DNA from: Pedobacter antarcticus
GTDB taxonomy: Bacteria > Bacteroidota > Bacteroidia > Sphingobacteriales > Sphingobacteriaceae
Reading direction: 5' to 3'
Assembly: GCF_900112985.1 (NCBI RefSeq)
Contig: NZ_FONS01000009.1
Span: forward strand, 90,965-154,964
Length of the DNA: 64,000 bases
Shown here: one piece after another, positions 36,301 through 47,000 of the stretch
Numbering within the stretch: the first letter of the stretch is position 1
Layout of the letters: every line of letters begins with the position of its first letter
Translations under genes and position numbers: made by a program
The notes under the pieces: generated by a model
What the model was told of the DNA's origin: nothing
What the model saw: only the letters and a program-made list of their open reading frames with translations
Database searches by the model: none

Positions 36301-36729
36301 ATGAAAAAACTGTTCGTCATATTTCTTTCACTTTGCTATTTGGTTTTGTCCTCGGGCTTTACCCAATATGCACATTTATGTAAAGGAACGGCGAGTAAAG
36401 TTTACAGCTTTTCAAACACCCAACAGCAAAATCAGGACAAACCTTGTCCAATTTGTTCTGCAAAGGAGAAGGGTTTAAAAGATCAGAAGAAGAATTGTTG
36501 TAAGCATGTATCGAAAATTATAAAACTTGATGACAGTGTAAAAAAACATAACAATTTTGATTTTTCGGTAAAATTCTGGGGCGATGCTATTCCTAACAAA
36601 ATGTTGGGTACGGTTTTCGATTTTGAACCTATTGTTCTAGATATAGAAAAAAACACCGCTTATTCTTCTACTAAAGTCCCAATTCTGGGCAATCCTCTTT
36701 ACATTTTACATTGCGTATATAGAATTTGA
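36301..36729 (+). CDS. Small Cys-rich exported protein (HYC_CC_PP-like)
   Basis: A 142-residue protein with signal peptide (1-20) and cysteines placed as H-x-C (AHLCKG), C-x2-C (CPICSA) and CC (KNCCKH). This resembles the HYC_CC_PP group of Bacteroidota proteins encoded next to metal pumps. The C-terminus contains HCVYRI. It heads the efflux operon and probably binds copper in the periplasm (inference). Confidence 0.65.
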   Translation: MKKLFVIFLSLCYLVLSSGFTQYAHLCKGTASKVYSFSNTQQQNQDKPCPICSAKEKGLKDQKKNCCKHVSKIIKLDDSVKKHNNFDFSVKFWGDAIPNKMLGTVFDFEPIVLDIEKNTAYSSTKVPILGNPLYILHCVYRI

Positions 36730-36814
36730 TTTTAGGCTAAAATCTATGCGAGCGATTTCGAAAGTTTCGGAGTTGCAATAGTTTTTTATGTCCAATTTTT
36801 AAATTTTATATATA

Positions 36815-38197
36815 ATGAAATTAAAATTCATTGCATCTGCATGTTTGCTATTTGCAGGCTATACCAATAGTTACGGACAAGTTTTAACATTGCAAGATGC
36901 CCTTCATCGTACAGAAAACCAGTACGATAAAATCAAAGCAAAACAACAAGTAGTCGACGCCTCGGCTCAAAATACCGCTTTTCAAAAGCAACAATACCTC
37001 CCCGATTTCACCCTTTCGGCACAACAAAGTTTCGGCACCATCAATGCATTGCATGGGCCAATGTATGCCTATGGCGGATTGGGTTCTGCGGCAACCTCTA
37101 TGCCTTTGGCAGAACAAAACTGGAATGCCGCATTTGGTTCGCTTTACTTCGCAAATGTCAACTGGAATTTGTTCACTTTCGGACGAATTAAAAACCAGGT
37201 GGAACTAGGAAGTAAAAAAGAATTGACAGCTAAAGCCGATCTGCAACAGGAAGTATTTCAGCAACAGATAAAAGTGGCAGCCGCTTACCTCAATTTGCTG
37301 GCAAGCCAGCGAGTTAAATATGTGCAAGAAAAAAACACTGAACGAGCGCAGATTTTTTATGAAATGACCCACGCCAGAGCCAAAAGCGAGCTGATACCGG
37401 AAGTGGATGCACAGTTGGCAAAAGCGGAATGGTCTAATGCCAAATCGTTGCAAATAAAGGCATACGATAAAGAACTAATGTGGTCAAAGCAACTGGCAGA
37501 CTTAATGAATGACGATTTTAAAACCTACAAGTTGGATAGCCTATACAGTACTACGCTGCCAGTAAAATCAATGGAAATAACAGCAATCAAAGTTTCCGAT
37601 CATCCGTATTTAAAATTTCAACAAACAAAGATCGATGAAAGCGAACAAAGTGTCGAAGTGTTAAAAGCGCATAGAAAACCAAATCTATCGGCTTTTGGTG
37701 TAGTTCAAGGTCGTGGTTCTGGGTTCCAGTCCAATTATGCGCAAGATCTTTCAGCTTATTCCACTAATTATTTGAAAGGTGTTGGAATAGATCGTAGCAA
37801 CTATTTATTAGGGGTTTCACTTACCTGGAACATCACCAATCTTTTTCGCTACAATACAAAAGTGAAGGAACAGAAATATGTTACACAATCTCTTCAATAC
37901 ACCTTTGATGCACAACAAAAGGAATTAAATACATTGTTTCATCAGGCAAATGCCCAATTAAAAAATGCCTATGACAATTTCGAGGAAACAAAAATTCAAC
38001 TAGGTGCGGCTGCTTTGGCATACAAACAACAAACCGCTTTGTATGAAAATGGCTTAACTACTTTAGTTGATTATACGCAAGCCTTGTTTAGCTTGAACAG
38101 AGCCGAAATTGATTATGAAATTGCACAGAATAATGTGTGGCAAGCATTATTACTACTGGCATCTGCACAAGGAAACATTCAATTATTAACGCCATAA
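36815..38197 (+). CDS. TolC-family outer-membrane channel (CusC-like)
   Basis: A 460-residue outer-membrane efflux protein with signal peptide 1-21 and two repeated long helical hairpin regions, as in TolC. The order outer-membrane channel, RND pump, adaptor makes a complete tripartite exporter. The RND gene begins 18 bp later. Copper(I) or silver export is inferred from the surroundings. Confidence 0.85.
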   Translation: MKLKFIASACLLFAGYTNSYGQVLTLQDALHRTENQYDKIKAKQQVVDASAQNTAFQKQQYLPDFTLSAQQSFGTINALHGPMYAYGGLGSAATSMPLAEQNWNAAFGSLYFANVNWNLFTFGRIKNQVELGSKKELTAKADLQQEVFQQQIKVAAAYLNLLASQRVKYVQEKNTERAQIFYEMTHARAKSELIPEVDAQLAKAEWSNAKSLQIKAYDKELMWSKQLADLMNDDFKTYKLDSLYSTTLPVKSMEITAIKVSDHPYLKFQQTKIDESEQSVEVLKAHRKPNLSAFGVVQGRGSGFQSNYAQDLSAYSTNYLKGVGIDRSNYLLGVSLTWNITNLFRYNTKVKEQKYVTQSLQYTFDAQQKELNTLFHQANAQLKNAYDNFEETKIQLGAAALAYKQQTALYENGLTTLVDYTQALFSLNRAEIDYEIAQNNVWQALLLLASAQGNIQLLTP

Positions 38198-38215
38198 TTT
38201 TTAAAGCATTCGTTT

Positions 38216-41200
38216 ATGAATATGATAAAATTTGCCCTTCAAAAACCCATAGCAATTATGGTTTTGGTATTGGGATTATTATTTTTTGGTCTCAAAGCAA
38301 CCAAAGATATTAAAGTAGATATTCTTCCCGAAATGAATTTACCGGTGGTGTACATTGCGCACACGTTCAATGGTTACACACCACAACAGATGGAAGGATA
38401 CTTTACGAAAATGTATGTAAATATGATGCTTTTTACCAATGGTATCAAAAGTATCGAATCTAAAAATACGCAAGGACTTACCTTAATGAAAGTTACCTTT
38501 TATGAAGGTACTGAAATGGGGGAAGCAATTGCTACGATCAATGCACTGTCCAACCGTTCTCAGGTGTTTTTACCACCCGGGGCACCGCCGCCGTTCATCA
38601 TCAGATTTGATGCTTCATCACAACCTGTGGGACAACTGGTATTTAGAAGTGCTACAAAAACTAACAATCAATTGCAGGATATTGCCAATTTCAATGCACG
38701 GCCTATTTTGATTAAAATTCCGGGGTTGACAACGGCTCCTCCGTTCGGTGGAAGCCCAAGAACTATTGAGGTTAATATCGATCCGTATAAACTTCGTGCT
38801 CATAACTTATCACCTGAACAGATCGTTGAAGCCATAAGTCGAAACAACATTACGTCGCCTTCTGGAAATGTGTATATCGGAGATAAAAACTATCTGACAC
38901 CAACGAATAACACCGTGAAAGAAGTTGCTGAATTAGGCGATATTCCTATTTTTAAAGGCTCGGTTGATAATGTGTACATCCGTGATGTAGCCACGATAAA
39001 AGACGGAGCCGATATTGCAACTGGTTATGCATTGATTGACGGAAAGCGTTCGGTTTATATTAATATTGCAAAAGCAGGAAATGCATCCACATTGGATGTG
39101 GTAAATACTTTGAAAAAAGAATTACCCAGCATTCAACGAAATATGCCTGATGACGTACAGATTTCTTACGAATTTGATCAGTCGGTTTATATTACCAATG
39201 CGTTGAAAAGTTTAGTTATAGAAGGTGTTTTGGGCGCACTCTTAACAGGTCTAATGGTCATGCTTTTTTTGAACGATCGACGAGCTGCTTTGATCGTTAT
39301 CATGACCATTCCTATTTCGATTATTTCCGGGGTATTGTTCCTGAAATTATTTGGACAAACCATCAACATCATGTCGCTTTCCGGTTTGGCATTGGCTATT
39401 GGAATTCTGGTAGATGAAAGTACCGTAACCATCGAAAACATCCACCAGCATTTTGCGATGGGGAAAACCCGAGCGCAAGCCATTTGGGATGCATGTAAAG
39501 AAATCGCCTTTCCGAAATTGCTAATTATGCTTTGTATTTTGGCGGTTTTTGCACCAGCATTTATGATGACAGGAATTCCAGGTTCGTTGTTCATGCCGTT
39601 GGCAATGGCAATTGGTTTTTCGATGATCGTTTCATTCTTGTTGTCTCAAACCTTTGTTCCAGTAATGGCAAATTGGCTCATGAAACACCAAAAAGATCAT
39701 TGTGAAAATCCTGCACACAAAGAAGACTGGTTCTCCAAATTCAGAAGTCGATTTGTAGCCTTTTTATCGAGATTAACCAATCGCAAAAAAATAATTGTCA
39801 GCTTAAGCTTAGTTTTAGCATTGGTCGGAGGATTTGCGTTGTATCAAATAACAGGAAAAGATGTTTTACCTACATCCAATTCCCAACAATTTCAGGTTCG
39901 TATAAAAGCAGCCGAAGGAACCCGGATTGAAGTGACAGAAATGAAAGTAAAACAATTCTTAGAGCACCTGAAAAATAATGTTGGTGCAGACAATATAGCA
40001 ATTTCTTCAGTTTTTATTGGCCAACATCCTTCTTCTTTTGCGATTAGCCCAATTTATCTTTACAATGCAGGTCCACATGAGGCATTGATGCAGGTAGCAT
40101 TGAAAAAATCCACCGGAAACTCAGACGAACTGAAAGACAAACTGCGTGCTTATTACAAAGAAAAAATGCCGGAATTGTCTATTTCATTTGAACCGATTGA
40201 ATTAACGGAGAAAATCTTAAGTCAGGGGACCAGTACACCTATTGAGGTTCGTGTTTCGGGGATGATGAAAAAAATGAACCGGATGTACGCTAACAAAATA
40301 TTGGCGGAATTGAAGGAAATTGAATATTTGCGTGATCAGCAAATTCCACAGTCAATGGATTATCCTGGACTCCAAATCAACATTGATCGTACTCGTGCGG
40401 CACAGTTAGGTTTAGACGCACAAGATATTGCCAAATCTTTGGTAGCTGCTACCGCATCAACCCGTTTTACCAACAAAAATTTTTGGGTTGGAGGTATGAT
40501 GGGCATCGCTTACGATGTGCAGGTGCAAACCCCTCAAGGTATTTTGAACAGTAAGGAGGAATTAGCCAACTTACCATTAAGTAAAAATACGGACAGACCC
40601 GTTTTAGGTGATGTTGCAACTATTACGCCTTCAAAGGAATTAGGAGAAAGTTACAATCAGGGTACGATGGGCTACACCACAGTAACAGCCAATCTGTATA
40701 AAAAAGATTTGGAACAAGCATCTAAAGATGTGCAAAAAGCAATTGCTTCCCTAGGCGAATTGCCTAAAGGAGTTAATATTGAAGTAGCAGGAATGGCACC
40801 TGTTTTAGAGGAAACATTGTCCAGTTTAGCCACCGGATTGTTAATAGCGGTTTTTGTGATTTTCTTAATGTTGGCTGCAACGTTTCAATCATTCCGTGTG
40901 TCAATCGTTATTCTATCAACAGTACCTTTTGTAGTAGTGGGAGCTTTACTCATGCTCAATATTACAGGTTCTACATTAAATCTGCAATCGTACATGGGCT
41001 TAATCATGTCGGTCGGTGTTTCAATTGCCAACGCGGTATTATTAATCAGTAATGCCGAAACGTTAAGAAAAGTAAATAAGGATTCTGTTCTCTCAGGTGT
41101 TGAAGCCGCCAAAGTAAGGATCCGTCCAATTATAATGACTACCCTTGCGATGATTGCGGGAATGCTGCCAATGGCAATAGGCTTTGGCGAAGGCGGCGAT

Positions 41201-41374
41201 CAAATTGCACCTTTGGGTAGAGCCGTTATTGGTGGCCTTTTATTCTCTACTTTTTCTGTGTTAATCATTCTTCCATTAGTTTTTGGGTGGGTGCAGAAAA
41301 AAGCCAGTGTTATTTCTCCGTCTTTAGACCCTGAAGACCAAAACAGTATTCATTTTGTACAATCAAATCAATAA
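38216..41374 (+). CDS. RND efflux pump inner-membrane subunit
   Basis: A 1052-residue RND permease with 12 membrane helices and two large periplasmic loops. Helix 4 has GILVDESTVTIENI, where other families have VDDA or VDAA, so the proton-relay acidic residues are D-E. The signature GxxLxFxxR-like region is LPPGAPPPFIIRFD. Substrate class (heavy metal or drug) cannot be decided from this motif; its place after seven copper genes favours metal. The start codon may be at 38216 or 38222. Confidence 0.85.
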   Translation: MNMIKFALQKPIAIMVLVLGLLFFGLKATKDIKVDILPEMNLPVVYIAHTFNGYTPQQMEGYFTKMYVNMMLFTNGIKSIESKNTQGLTLMKVTFYEGTEMGEAIATINALSNRSQVFLPPGAPPPFIIRFDASSQPVGQLVFRSATKTNNQLQDIANFNARPILIKIPGLTTAPPFGGSPRTIEVNIDPYKLRAHNLSPEQIVEAISRNNITSPSGNVYIGDKNYLTPTNNTVKEVAELGDIPIFKGSVDNVYIRDVATIKDGADIATGYALIDGKRSVYINIAKAGNASTLDVVNTLKKELPSIQRNMPDDVQISYEFDQSVYITNALKSLVIEGVLGALLTGLMVMLFLNDRRAALIVIMTIPISIISGVLFLKLFGQTINIMSLSGLALAIGILVDESTVTIENIHQHFAMGKTRAQAIWDACKEIAFPKLLIMLCILAVFAPAFMMTGIPGSLFMPLAMAIGFSMIVSFLLSQTFVPVMANWLMKHQKDHCENPAHKEDWFSKFRSRFVAFLSRLTNRKKIIVSLSLVLALVGGFALYQITGKDVLPTSNSQQFQVRIKAAEGTRIEVTEMKVKQFLEHLKNNVGADNIAISSVFIGQHPSSFAISPIYLYNAGPHEALMQVALKKSTGNSDELKDKLRAYYKEKMPELSISFEPIELTEKILSQGTSTPIEVRVSGMMKKMNRMYANKILAELKEIEYLRDQQIPQSMDYPGLQINIDRTRAAQLGLDAQDIAKSLVAATASTRFTNKNFWVGGMMGIAYDVQVQTPQGILNSKEELANLPLSKNTDRPVLGDVATITPSKELGESYNQGTMGYTTVTANLYKKDLEQASKDVQKAIASLGELPKGVNIEVAGMAPVLEETLSSLATGLLIAVFVIFLMLAATFQSFRVSIVILSTVPFVVVGALLMLNITGSTLNLQSYMGLIMSVGVSIANAVLLISNAETLRKVNKDSVLSGVEAAKVRIRPIIMTTLAMIAGMLPMAIGFGEGGDQIAPLGRAVIGGLLFSTFSVLIILPLVFGWVQKKASVISPSLDPEDQNSIHFVQSNQ

Positions 41375-41377
41375 AAA

Positions 41378-42481
41378 ATGCAATTAAAAAATATAATTCC
41401 GTTGGCAGCCTTACTTATTCTTTCGGCTTGCAATAACAACAATAAGAACGACAATAAAGACGCTAAACCAGCTATGGGAATGATGAATATGATGGAGACT
41501 ATTGAGATTTCCAAATCAAATCCATTAGTTACTTTAAAATTAGCAGGCGAACTAAAACCGTATGAACAAACCGAATTATTTGCAAAAGTAAATAGCTATG
41601 TAAAACAAATTCGTGTAGATATTGGTGACAAAGTTATTGCTGGACAAACTTTGGTGGTGTTGGAGGCTCCGGAAATCGTATCGCAAATTGCAAATGCAAA
41701 AGCAAAAGTACAGGCGCAGGAAGCAATTTATCTGTCAACAAAATCAACGTATGACCGTATGTTAAAAGCTGATGAAACCAAGGGTGCAGTTGCAAAAGAT
41801 GCGATCGATCAAATCAAGGCACGTAAATTATCCGACGAATCGCAATTGGCTGCCGCACGCTCTGCATACAATGAAATTCGCAATATCAATGATTATTTGG
41901 TAATTAAAGCCCCTTTTAGCGGAACGATCACCAATAGGAATATTGATCTTGGTGCTTATGTTGGACCAATGAGCAAAACGCCTCTTTTGGTTATCGAAAA
42001 CAATCAAAAGTTAAGGTTAAACCTTTCTGTCCCCGAGGCTAATACTCCTTATATCAAAATAGGTGATACCATACGTTTCTATGTCCGCTCGCAGCCACAA
42101 GTGAAACATATAGCTCTGGTAAGTAGAAAATCGGGAAGTTTGGATGAAAGGCTTCGCTCCGAAAAAATAGAAGCAGATTTCATCAACAAAGAAAAGCTGC
42201 TGAAACCCTTTATGGTAGCCGAAACAAGTATCCCGTTACAAAATTCGGTAGCTACTTTTTTTGTCCCAAAGATGTCTGTTGTAGAAAGCGGAATGGGCAC
42301 TTACGTCATTCGTATTGAACAAGGAAAAACTAAAAATATTCCGGTAAGTAAAGGCAGAATGTGGGAAGATAAAGTAGAAATATTCGGCGAATTAAGTGAA
42401 GGCGATAAAATCCTGAAAATGGCTTCAGAAGAAATTATGGAAGGAACAGATGTGCCTCCAAAAAATCAAACTAAAAAATAA
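41378..42481 (+). CDS. RND periplasmic adaptor lipoprotein (CusB-like)
   Basis: A 367-residue membrane-fusion protein with lipobox at C18 (ILSAC) and a Met-rich N-terminus of the mature form (GMMNMMETIEI), a possible Cu(I) entry site as in CusB. A lipoyl/barrel-sandwich domain and helical hairpin (70-175) and a beta-barrel follow. It begins 3 bp after the pump gene. Confidence 0.85.
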   Translation: MQLKNIIPLAALLILSACNNNNKNDNKDAKPAMGMMNMMETIEISKSNPLVTLKLAGELKPYEQTELFAKVNSYVKQIRVDIGDKVIAGQTLVVLEAPEIVSQIANAKAKVQAQEAIYLSTKSTYDRMLKADETKGAVAKDAIDQIKARKLSDESQLAAARSAYNEIRNINDYLVIKAPFSGTITNRNIDLGAYVGPMSKTPLLVIENNQKLRLNLSVPEANTPYIKIGDTIRFYVRSQPQVKHIALVSRKSGSLDERLRSEKIEADFINKEKLLKPFMVAETSIPLQNSVATFFVPKMSVVESGMGTYVIRIEQGKTKNIPVSKGRMWEDKVEIFGELSEGDKILKMASEEIMEGTDVPPKNQTKK

Positions 42482-42486
42482 TTAAT

Positions 42487-42918
42487 ATGGAAAATATATT
42501 AAAAACAGTAAGTATCGTAGCATTTGCTACGGTACTTTTAATAAGCTGTACAGATCAAAAATCAAATAATGCAACAGAAGTAATCTCTAAAACTCAAACT
42601 ACCGAAATCAAAAAGATAAATAATCCTAAAAAAGGAAAACATGTACCCAATAATCTTGTATGTATGGTCAATGACGCATATATGGGAAAAGAACAGATTG
42701 AGGTACCTTTTGAAGGGAAAATGTATTACGGATGTTGCAATATGTGCAAAGAAAAAATTCCTAAAGACCAAAGCGTACGTTATGCAGTGGATCCACATTC
42801 TCTAAAAAAAATCAGCAAAGCTGATGCTTATATTGTAGTTATTGGAGACAATGATGAGGTAGCTTATTTTGAAAATGAGCAAAATTATCAATTGTTTTTA
42901 AATGAAAATGCATTATAG
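42487..42918 (+). CDS. TRASH/YHS-like metal-binding lipoprotein
   Basis: A 143-residue lipoprotein (lipobox at C21, LLISC). Its domain includes MVNDAYMGKEQI...YYGCCNMCKEKIP, the C-x2-C pattern of TRASH/YHS-type metal-binding domains. It lies 5 bp after the adaptor and closes the copper island. It is probably a periplasmic metal donor to the pump. Confidence 0.7.
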   Translation: MENILKTVSIVAFATVLLISCTDQKSNNATEVISKTQTTEIKKINNPKKGKHVPNNLVCMVNDAYMGKEQIEVPFEGKMYYGCCNMCKEKIPKDQSVRYAVDPHSLKKISKADAYIVVIGDNDEVAYFENEQNYQLFLNENAL

Positions 42919-43102
42919 AGAATTGTAAAGGGAAAATATGACTTTTTGAATATCATAGTTCATCAACCAAGTTATTAAAATTAACAATATTCCCTAAGTC
43001 TGATTAATTATGAATACCGTTTCAATTAGGTTTAGATCTAATTGCTATTGAGATAAATATTTTAGTATTAGAAGCAAACTCTAATTATGATAAATGACTA
43101 GG

Positions 43103-43135
43103 TACTCGAATAACAATTGCTTACTATTTCGAGTA
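43103..43135 (+). terminator. Possible terminator between copper island and rteC
   Basis: An 8-bp inverted repeat (TACTCGAA at 43103-43110 with TTCGAGTA at 43128-43135) with a 17-nt loop, followed by a weak T-rich stretch. A binding site is also possible. The remaining 270 bp before rteC show nothing else. Confidence 0.4.
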
Positions 43136-43188
43136 TCTGGTTTATTTCAAAATTTTCAAAAGCGTAATTAACGAAAATAAGAGATTGT

Positions 43189-44013
43189 ATGGACAAGTTA
43201 TATCATGAAACATATCTTAAATTGGAAACTGCAATCCAGGAACTGGAGATTGAAAGTGACTGCCCTATAAAAAGAATTGAAGCGGTTATACAGCTTGTCA
43301 TTCAAAGTCTTTCGGATTTAAAGAAGTTTGTATTGAAAAACGACTTTAAGAATACAGAAGAAGAAATCCATTTTTTCAAGTATCAGAAACCTATTATTGT
43401 TTCAAAGCTCATTTATTATAACGCCGTTTATAAAATCGAAACCAAAAAGCCTTACGGAGAGAAGCAAATAAAAAAGTTCCTCAACAAAGAATTGAACAAG
43501 CTCAAAAAATTCTTTGACAGCAACATTGATTTTTACAAGTATTACCGTAGTGGCAACTCTTTTCTCGATGAGAATTTTTTTATTCGGGGCAAACACGATA
43601 TAAGGTTGTGGTTAGATACGTTTTATTTTGAAGCCGACCACCGTTTTTCCACTTCCCACGACTATAAGGTCGCTAAGATATTGGCAAACGATTTAATACA
43701 AGTTTATCTTGAAGACCAGCTAAATAACAAACATTATAAGAAAGCAAATAGTAAATCTCCTTTGAGCTGGACGGGAAGTAAAACAGCATTAACCGAGTTG
43801 ATTTATGCACTCTACGCACAAGGTGTATTCAACAACGGAAATACCGATATAAAACTAATTGCCAAAACATTTGAAAGCACATTTAATATTGATTTGGGCG
43901 ATTTCTACCATACGTTTATGGAATTGAAAGCCCGTAAAATTAACCGAACGAAATTCCTTGACATCCTGTGCGAAGCCCTGATAAAGAAAATGGACGAGCA
44001 AAACGAGAAGTAA
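43189..44013 (+). CDS. rteC: RteC regulator, copy 1
   Basis: A 274-residue RteC-family protein. In CTnDOT RteC is a DNA-binding activator of excision genes under RteA/RteB. The conserved C-terminal block LSWTGSKTALTELIYALYAQG is present (about residues 196-216). It is convergent with the methylase-helicase gene, with 2 bp between the stops. A diverged second RteC is at 57563. No RteA/RteB two-component genes are in the window. Confidence 0.85.
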   Translation: MDKLYHETYLKLETAIQELEIESDCPIKRIEAVIQLVIQSLSDLKKFVLKNDFKNTEEEIHFFKYQKPIIVSKLIYYNAVYKIETKKPYGEKQIKKFLNKELNKLKKFFDSNIDFYKYYRSGNSFLDENFFIRGKHDIRLWLDTFYFEADHRFSTSHDYKVAKILANDLIQVYLEDQLNNKHYKKANSKSPLSWTGSKTALTELIYALYAQGVFNNGNTDIKLIAKTFESTFNIDLGDFYHTFMELKARKINRTKFLDILCEALIKKMDEQNEK

Positions 44014-44015
44014 TA

Positions 44016-47000
44016 CTATAATACCCCTCTTGGCAAATAAGTACCTTTCGTCCGTACAATATTCTCCGAAATGTTTGGAGTTTCTTTCTGTTTTTCGATT
44101 TGTTCCACAGGTTCTTCTTTAGGTTCCGGAGTGATAGACAACTGTATCTTCCGTTCAACGGCAGCCAGTTCCGTTTTGAGTTCGCTCAATCGGCTCTCTT
44201 TAGACCACATACCGTTTACCACGTTCTGAAGAACAGGTAAATCCTTCTGTATTTCCGCAATTTTCTTTTGCTCCTGCTCGATATAGCCCGGCAATTTCTC
44301 CAGTGCATTAAGAAAGTTCATAGCCGCCAGCTTCTCATCTTTAGCAATTAAACCGTTGTTGTAGGTATATTTGATATTGCCCTCTCCCTGCACTAAAAAG
44401 CGGTTTACCCGTATATCCACGCCCTCCTTTTCGGACATTTCGGTTTTGACATACAAGGTAAATCCGTACAGGCTTCCTATTTCTTCATACTGACCTCCGG
44501 TGCGGGCTTTGTCCGCAAGCTGGTTAAGCTTTGCACCGATTTGTTTTATATCCGCATTGGGCGGTAAACCGTCCAACTGTACAGGATTTGCAATTGTACC
44601 ATCCGAACGTTTTTGAATACGCCCTTGTAGATTATTCCAATCAAGGCTCATACGGTCAAAGCGGGATTGGGCTTTATCAAGTTCAGCCGTATAGTCTTCC
44701 AATTTGTACTTCGCACTATACTTTGAACGGTTGAACGCCTGTTTTTCGCTTTCTAACCCCGCAATCTGTTTTTCTAATTTAGCTTTATCCAACAGGTCGG
44801 TATTTCCTGATAGGATAGCCACATATTCCGAAAAATTCATTCCCGATTTTTCGTCCATACTGCCCTCGTCAATGGTTCGTTTGCCGAGATTGTTGTTTTT
44901 CAATTGGTCTATGAATAGTTGTTTATTGTATAGTAGGTTAAACTTATAGCTGTCCAATGATTTTTCTACGGCATAGATAATCACATCTACTTTATTACCT
45001 GCGAAGAACTTGGCAATTTCATTGCCTTTGCGAACAGCTCTGCCGTCCCTTTGGGCAAGGTCACTTGGTCGCCACGGTGTATCCAAATGGTGAACAGCAA
45101 CGGCTCTTTTTTGTGCGTTAACTCCTGTGCCCAACATACTTGTAGAACCGAAAAGTATGCGGATTTTACCTTCATTCATTCCTTTGATAAGCTCTTTGCG
45201 TTGCTTGTCATTTTTTGCTTCCTGAATAAAACGTACTTCGTTCGCAGGGATACCGTGGTCTTCCACAAGCTTGCGTTTGATTTCGGAATACACATTCCAT
45301 TCGCCTGGCTTGTAGGTTCCCAAATCGGAGAAAACAAACTGCGTTCCTTTTTGTGCATTATATTGGTTGTAATATTTAGCAATGTTGTCCGCACAATGCG
45401 AAGCCTTATTGTCGGGGTGGTCATCATACGCACCGCTTACCATCCGCATATCCAAAGACATCTTACGGGCATAATCAGTAGCGATGAGCATTTTTGCCTT
45501 TTCTTCAGATGGAGATAAAGGAGCTCTTCCTAATAAAGAAGCATTTCCCGATTTGGCAAATTCCATTAGTTTTTGAATAAACACTTCCTGATCGGGTGTA
45601 GGTGGTATGTTATATAATACCTCATTCTTGTTAGGGCGGTCAATGCCTATATCCTTAGCCGTTCGGTAATCCGTTATTTCTGAATAGAATTGCGCCAACT
45701 CCGGCACTTTGATAAAATAGCGGAAACGTTCTTTTGCAACAATATTATTGGCAACCGAAAATTCATAATCGGTTGTTTTCCTTGCGTAAATAGCAGCCCA
45801 GGCATCAAAAGAATGAATGCCCTGTTTTTCCATTGCTCTTGGTCTGAGGTATTTGAATAATAGGTACAGTTCGGTTAACGAATTACTGATGGTCGTTCCC
45901 GAAAGAAAGGTTGCTCCCATATCCGCATTGATACGTTCCTGAATGGTACGAATAGCAAATAGTAGGTTGATTGCCTTTTGGCTTCCGTCCACATTACCCA
46001 ATCCTGCTACTCTTGAATGCCTTGTATTGAACATCAGGTTTTTGAATTGATGACTTTCATCCACAAATAAATGGTCTATACCCATCATCTTAAAATCTAC
46101 CACATCATCTTTACGATTTTCAATATCGTGTTGCAGGGTTTTGAGTTTGACTTCGAGGTTTTCTTTTCGCTTGATTACACCGGCAAGCATTCCTCTGGTC
46201 ACTTCCTTGCCTTGCGATTGCAGGGCATCAAGGTTACGCTCTACGCTGTCCAATTCAATTTCTAAGATTTCCTTCTGAATTTCGGGAGATTGCGGTATCA
46301 TTCCAAATTGGTCGTGTGTGAGAATAACACAATCCCAATCGTTGTTTTTAATGTCGCCAAAAATACGTTGGCGTTTTTGGGGTGTAAAATCTTCTTTGCC
46401 CGGAAACAATATTTTTGCGTGTGGATAAGCGGTGCGGTAAGCTTCGGCAATTTCGTGGACATTGCTTTTTAGCCCGATAATCATAGGTTTATGAGCCAAC
46501 CCTAAACGCTTCATTTCCTGTGCTGCCGTACACATTACGAGCGTCTTTCCTGCACCTACTTCGTGGTCGCAGATTGCACCGTTGTTCAGCTTTATCATCC
46601 AAACCGTGTCCTTTTGGCTGGAATACAAATCTTCAATTCCGAGTGCTTTGCGGTCTAACCCAGGAAAGTTCTGGTGAGTTCCGTCGTAATTCGGACGGAC
46701 AAAGCAGTTAAACGTGTCGTTGTATTTGTCGGTAAGCCTTGTTTTAAATTCATCATTTTGGGCATGAAGCCAGTCTGTAAAAGCGGTTCGGATTTCATCA
46801 ATCTTGGTATTCGCCATTTGTATGGCTTCCATATCCCGTACCTTGACTTCTTGATCGCCAACCATCACTTTTTTAGTAATATCAGGCGTAGTATTGACAA
46901 GGGCGTGTTTGAGCAGAGCAATCCCGTCAAACGTCCGGCTTTCAGCTTTTACGGCGTATTTATCCCATATATGAACATTCTTTTGTTTACAGCTTACAGA

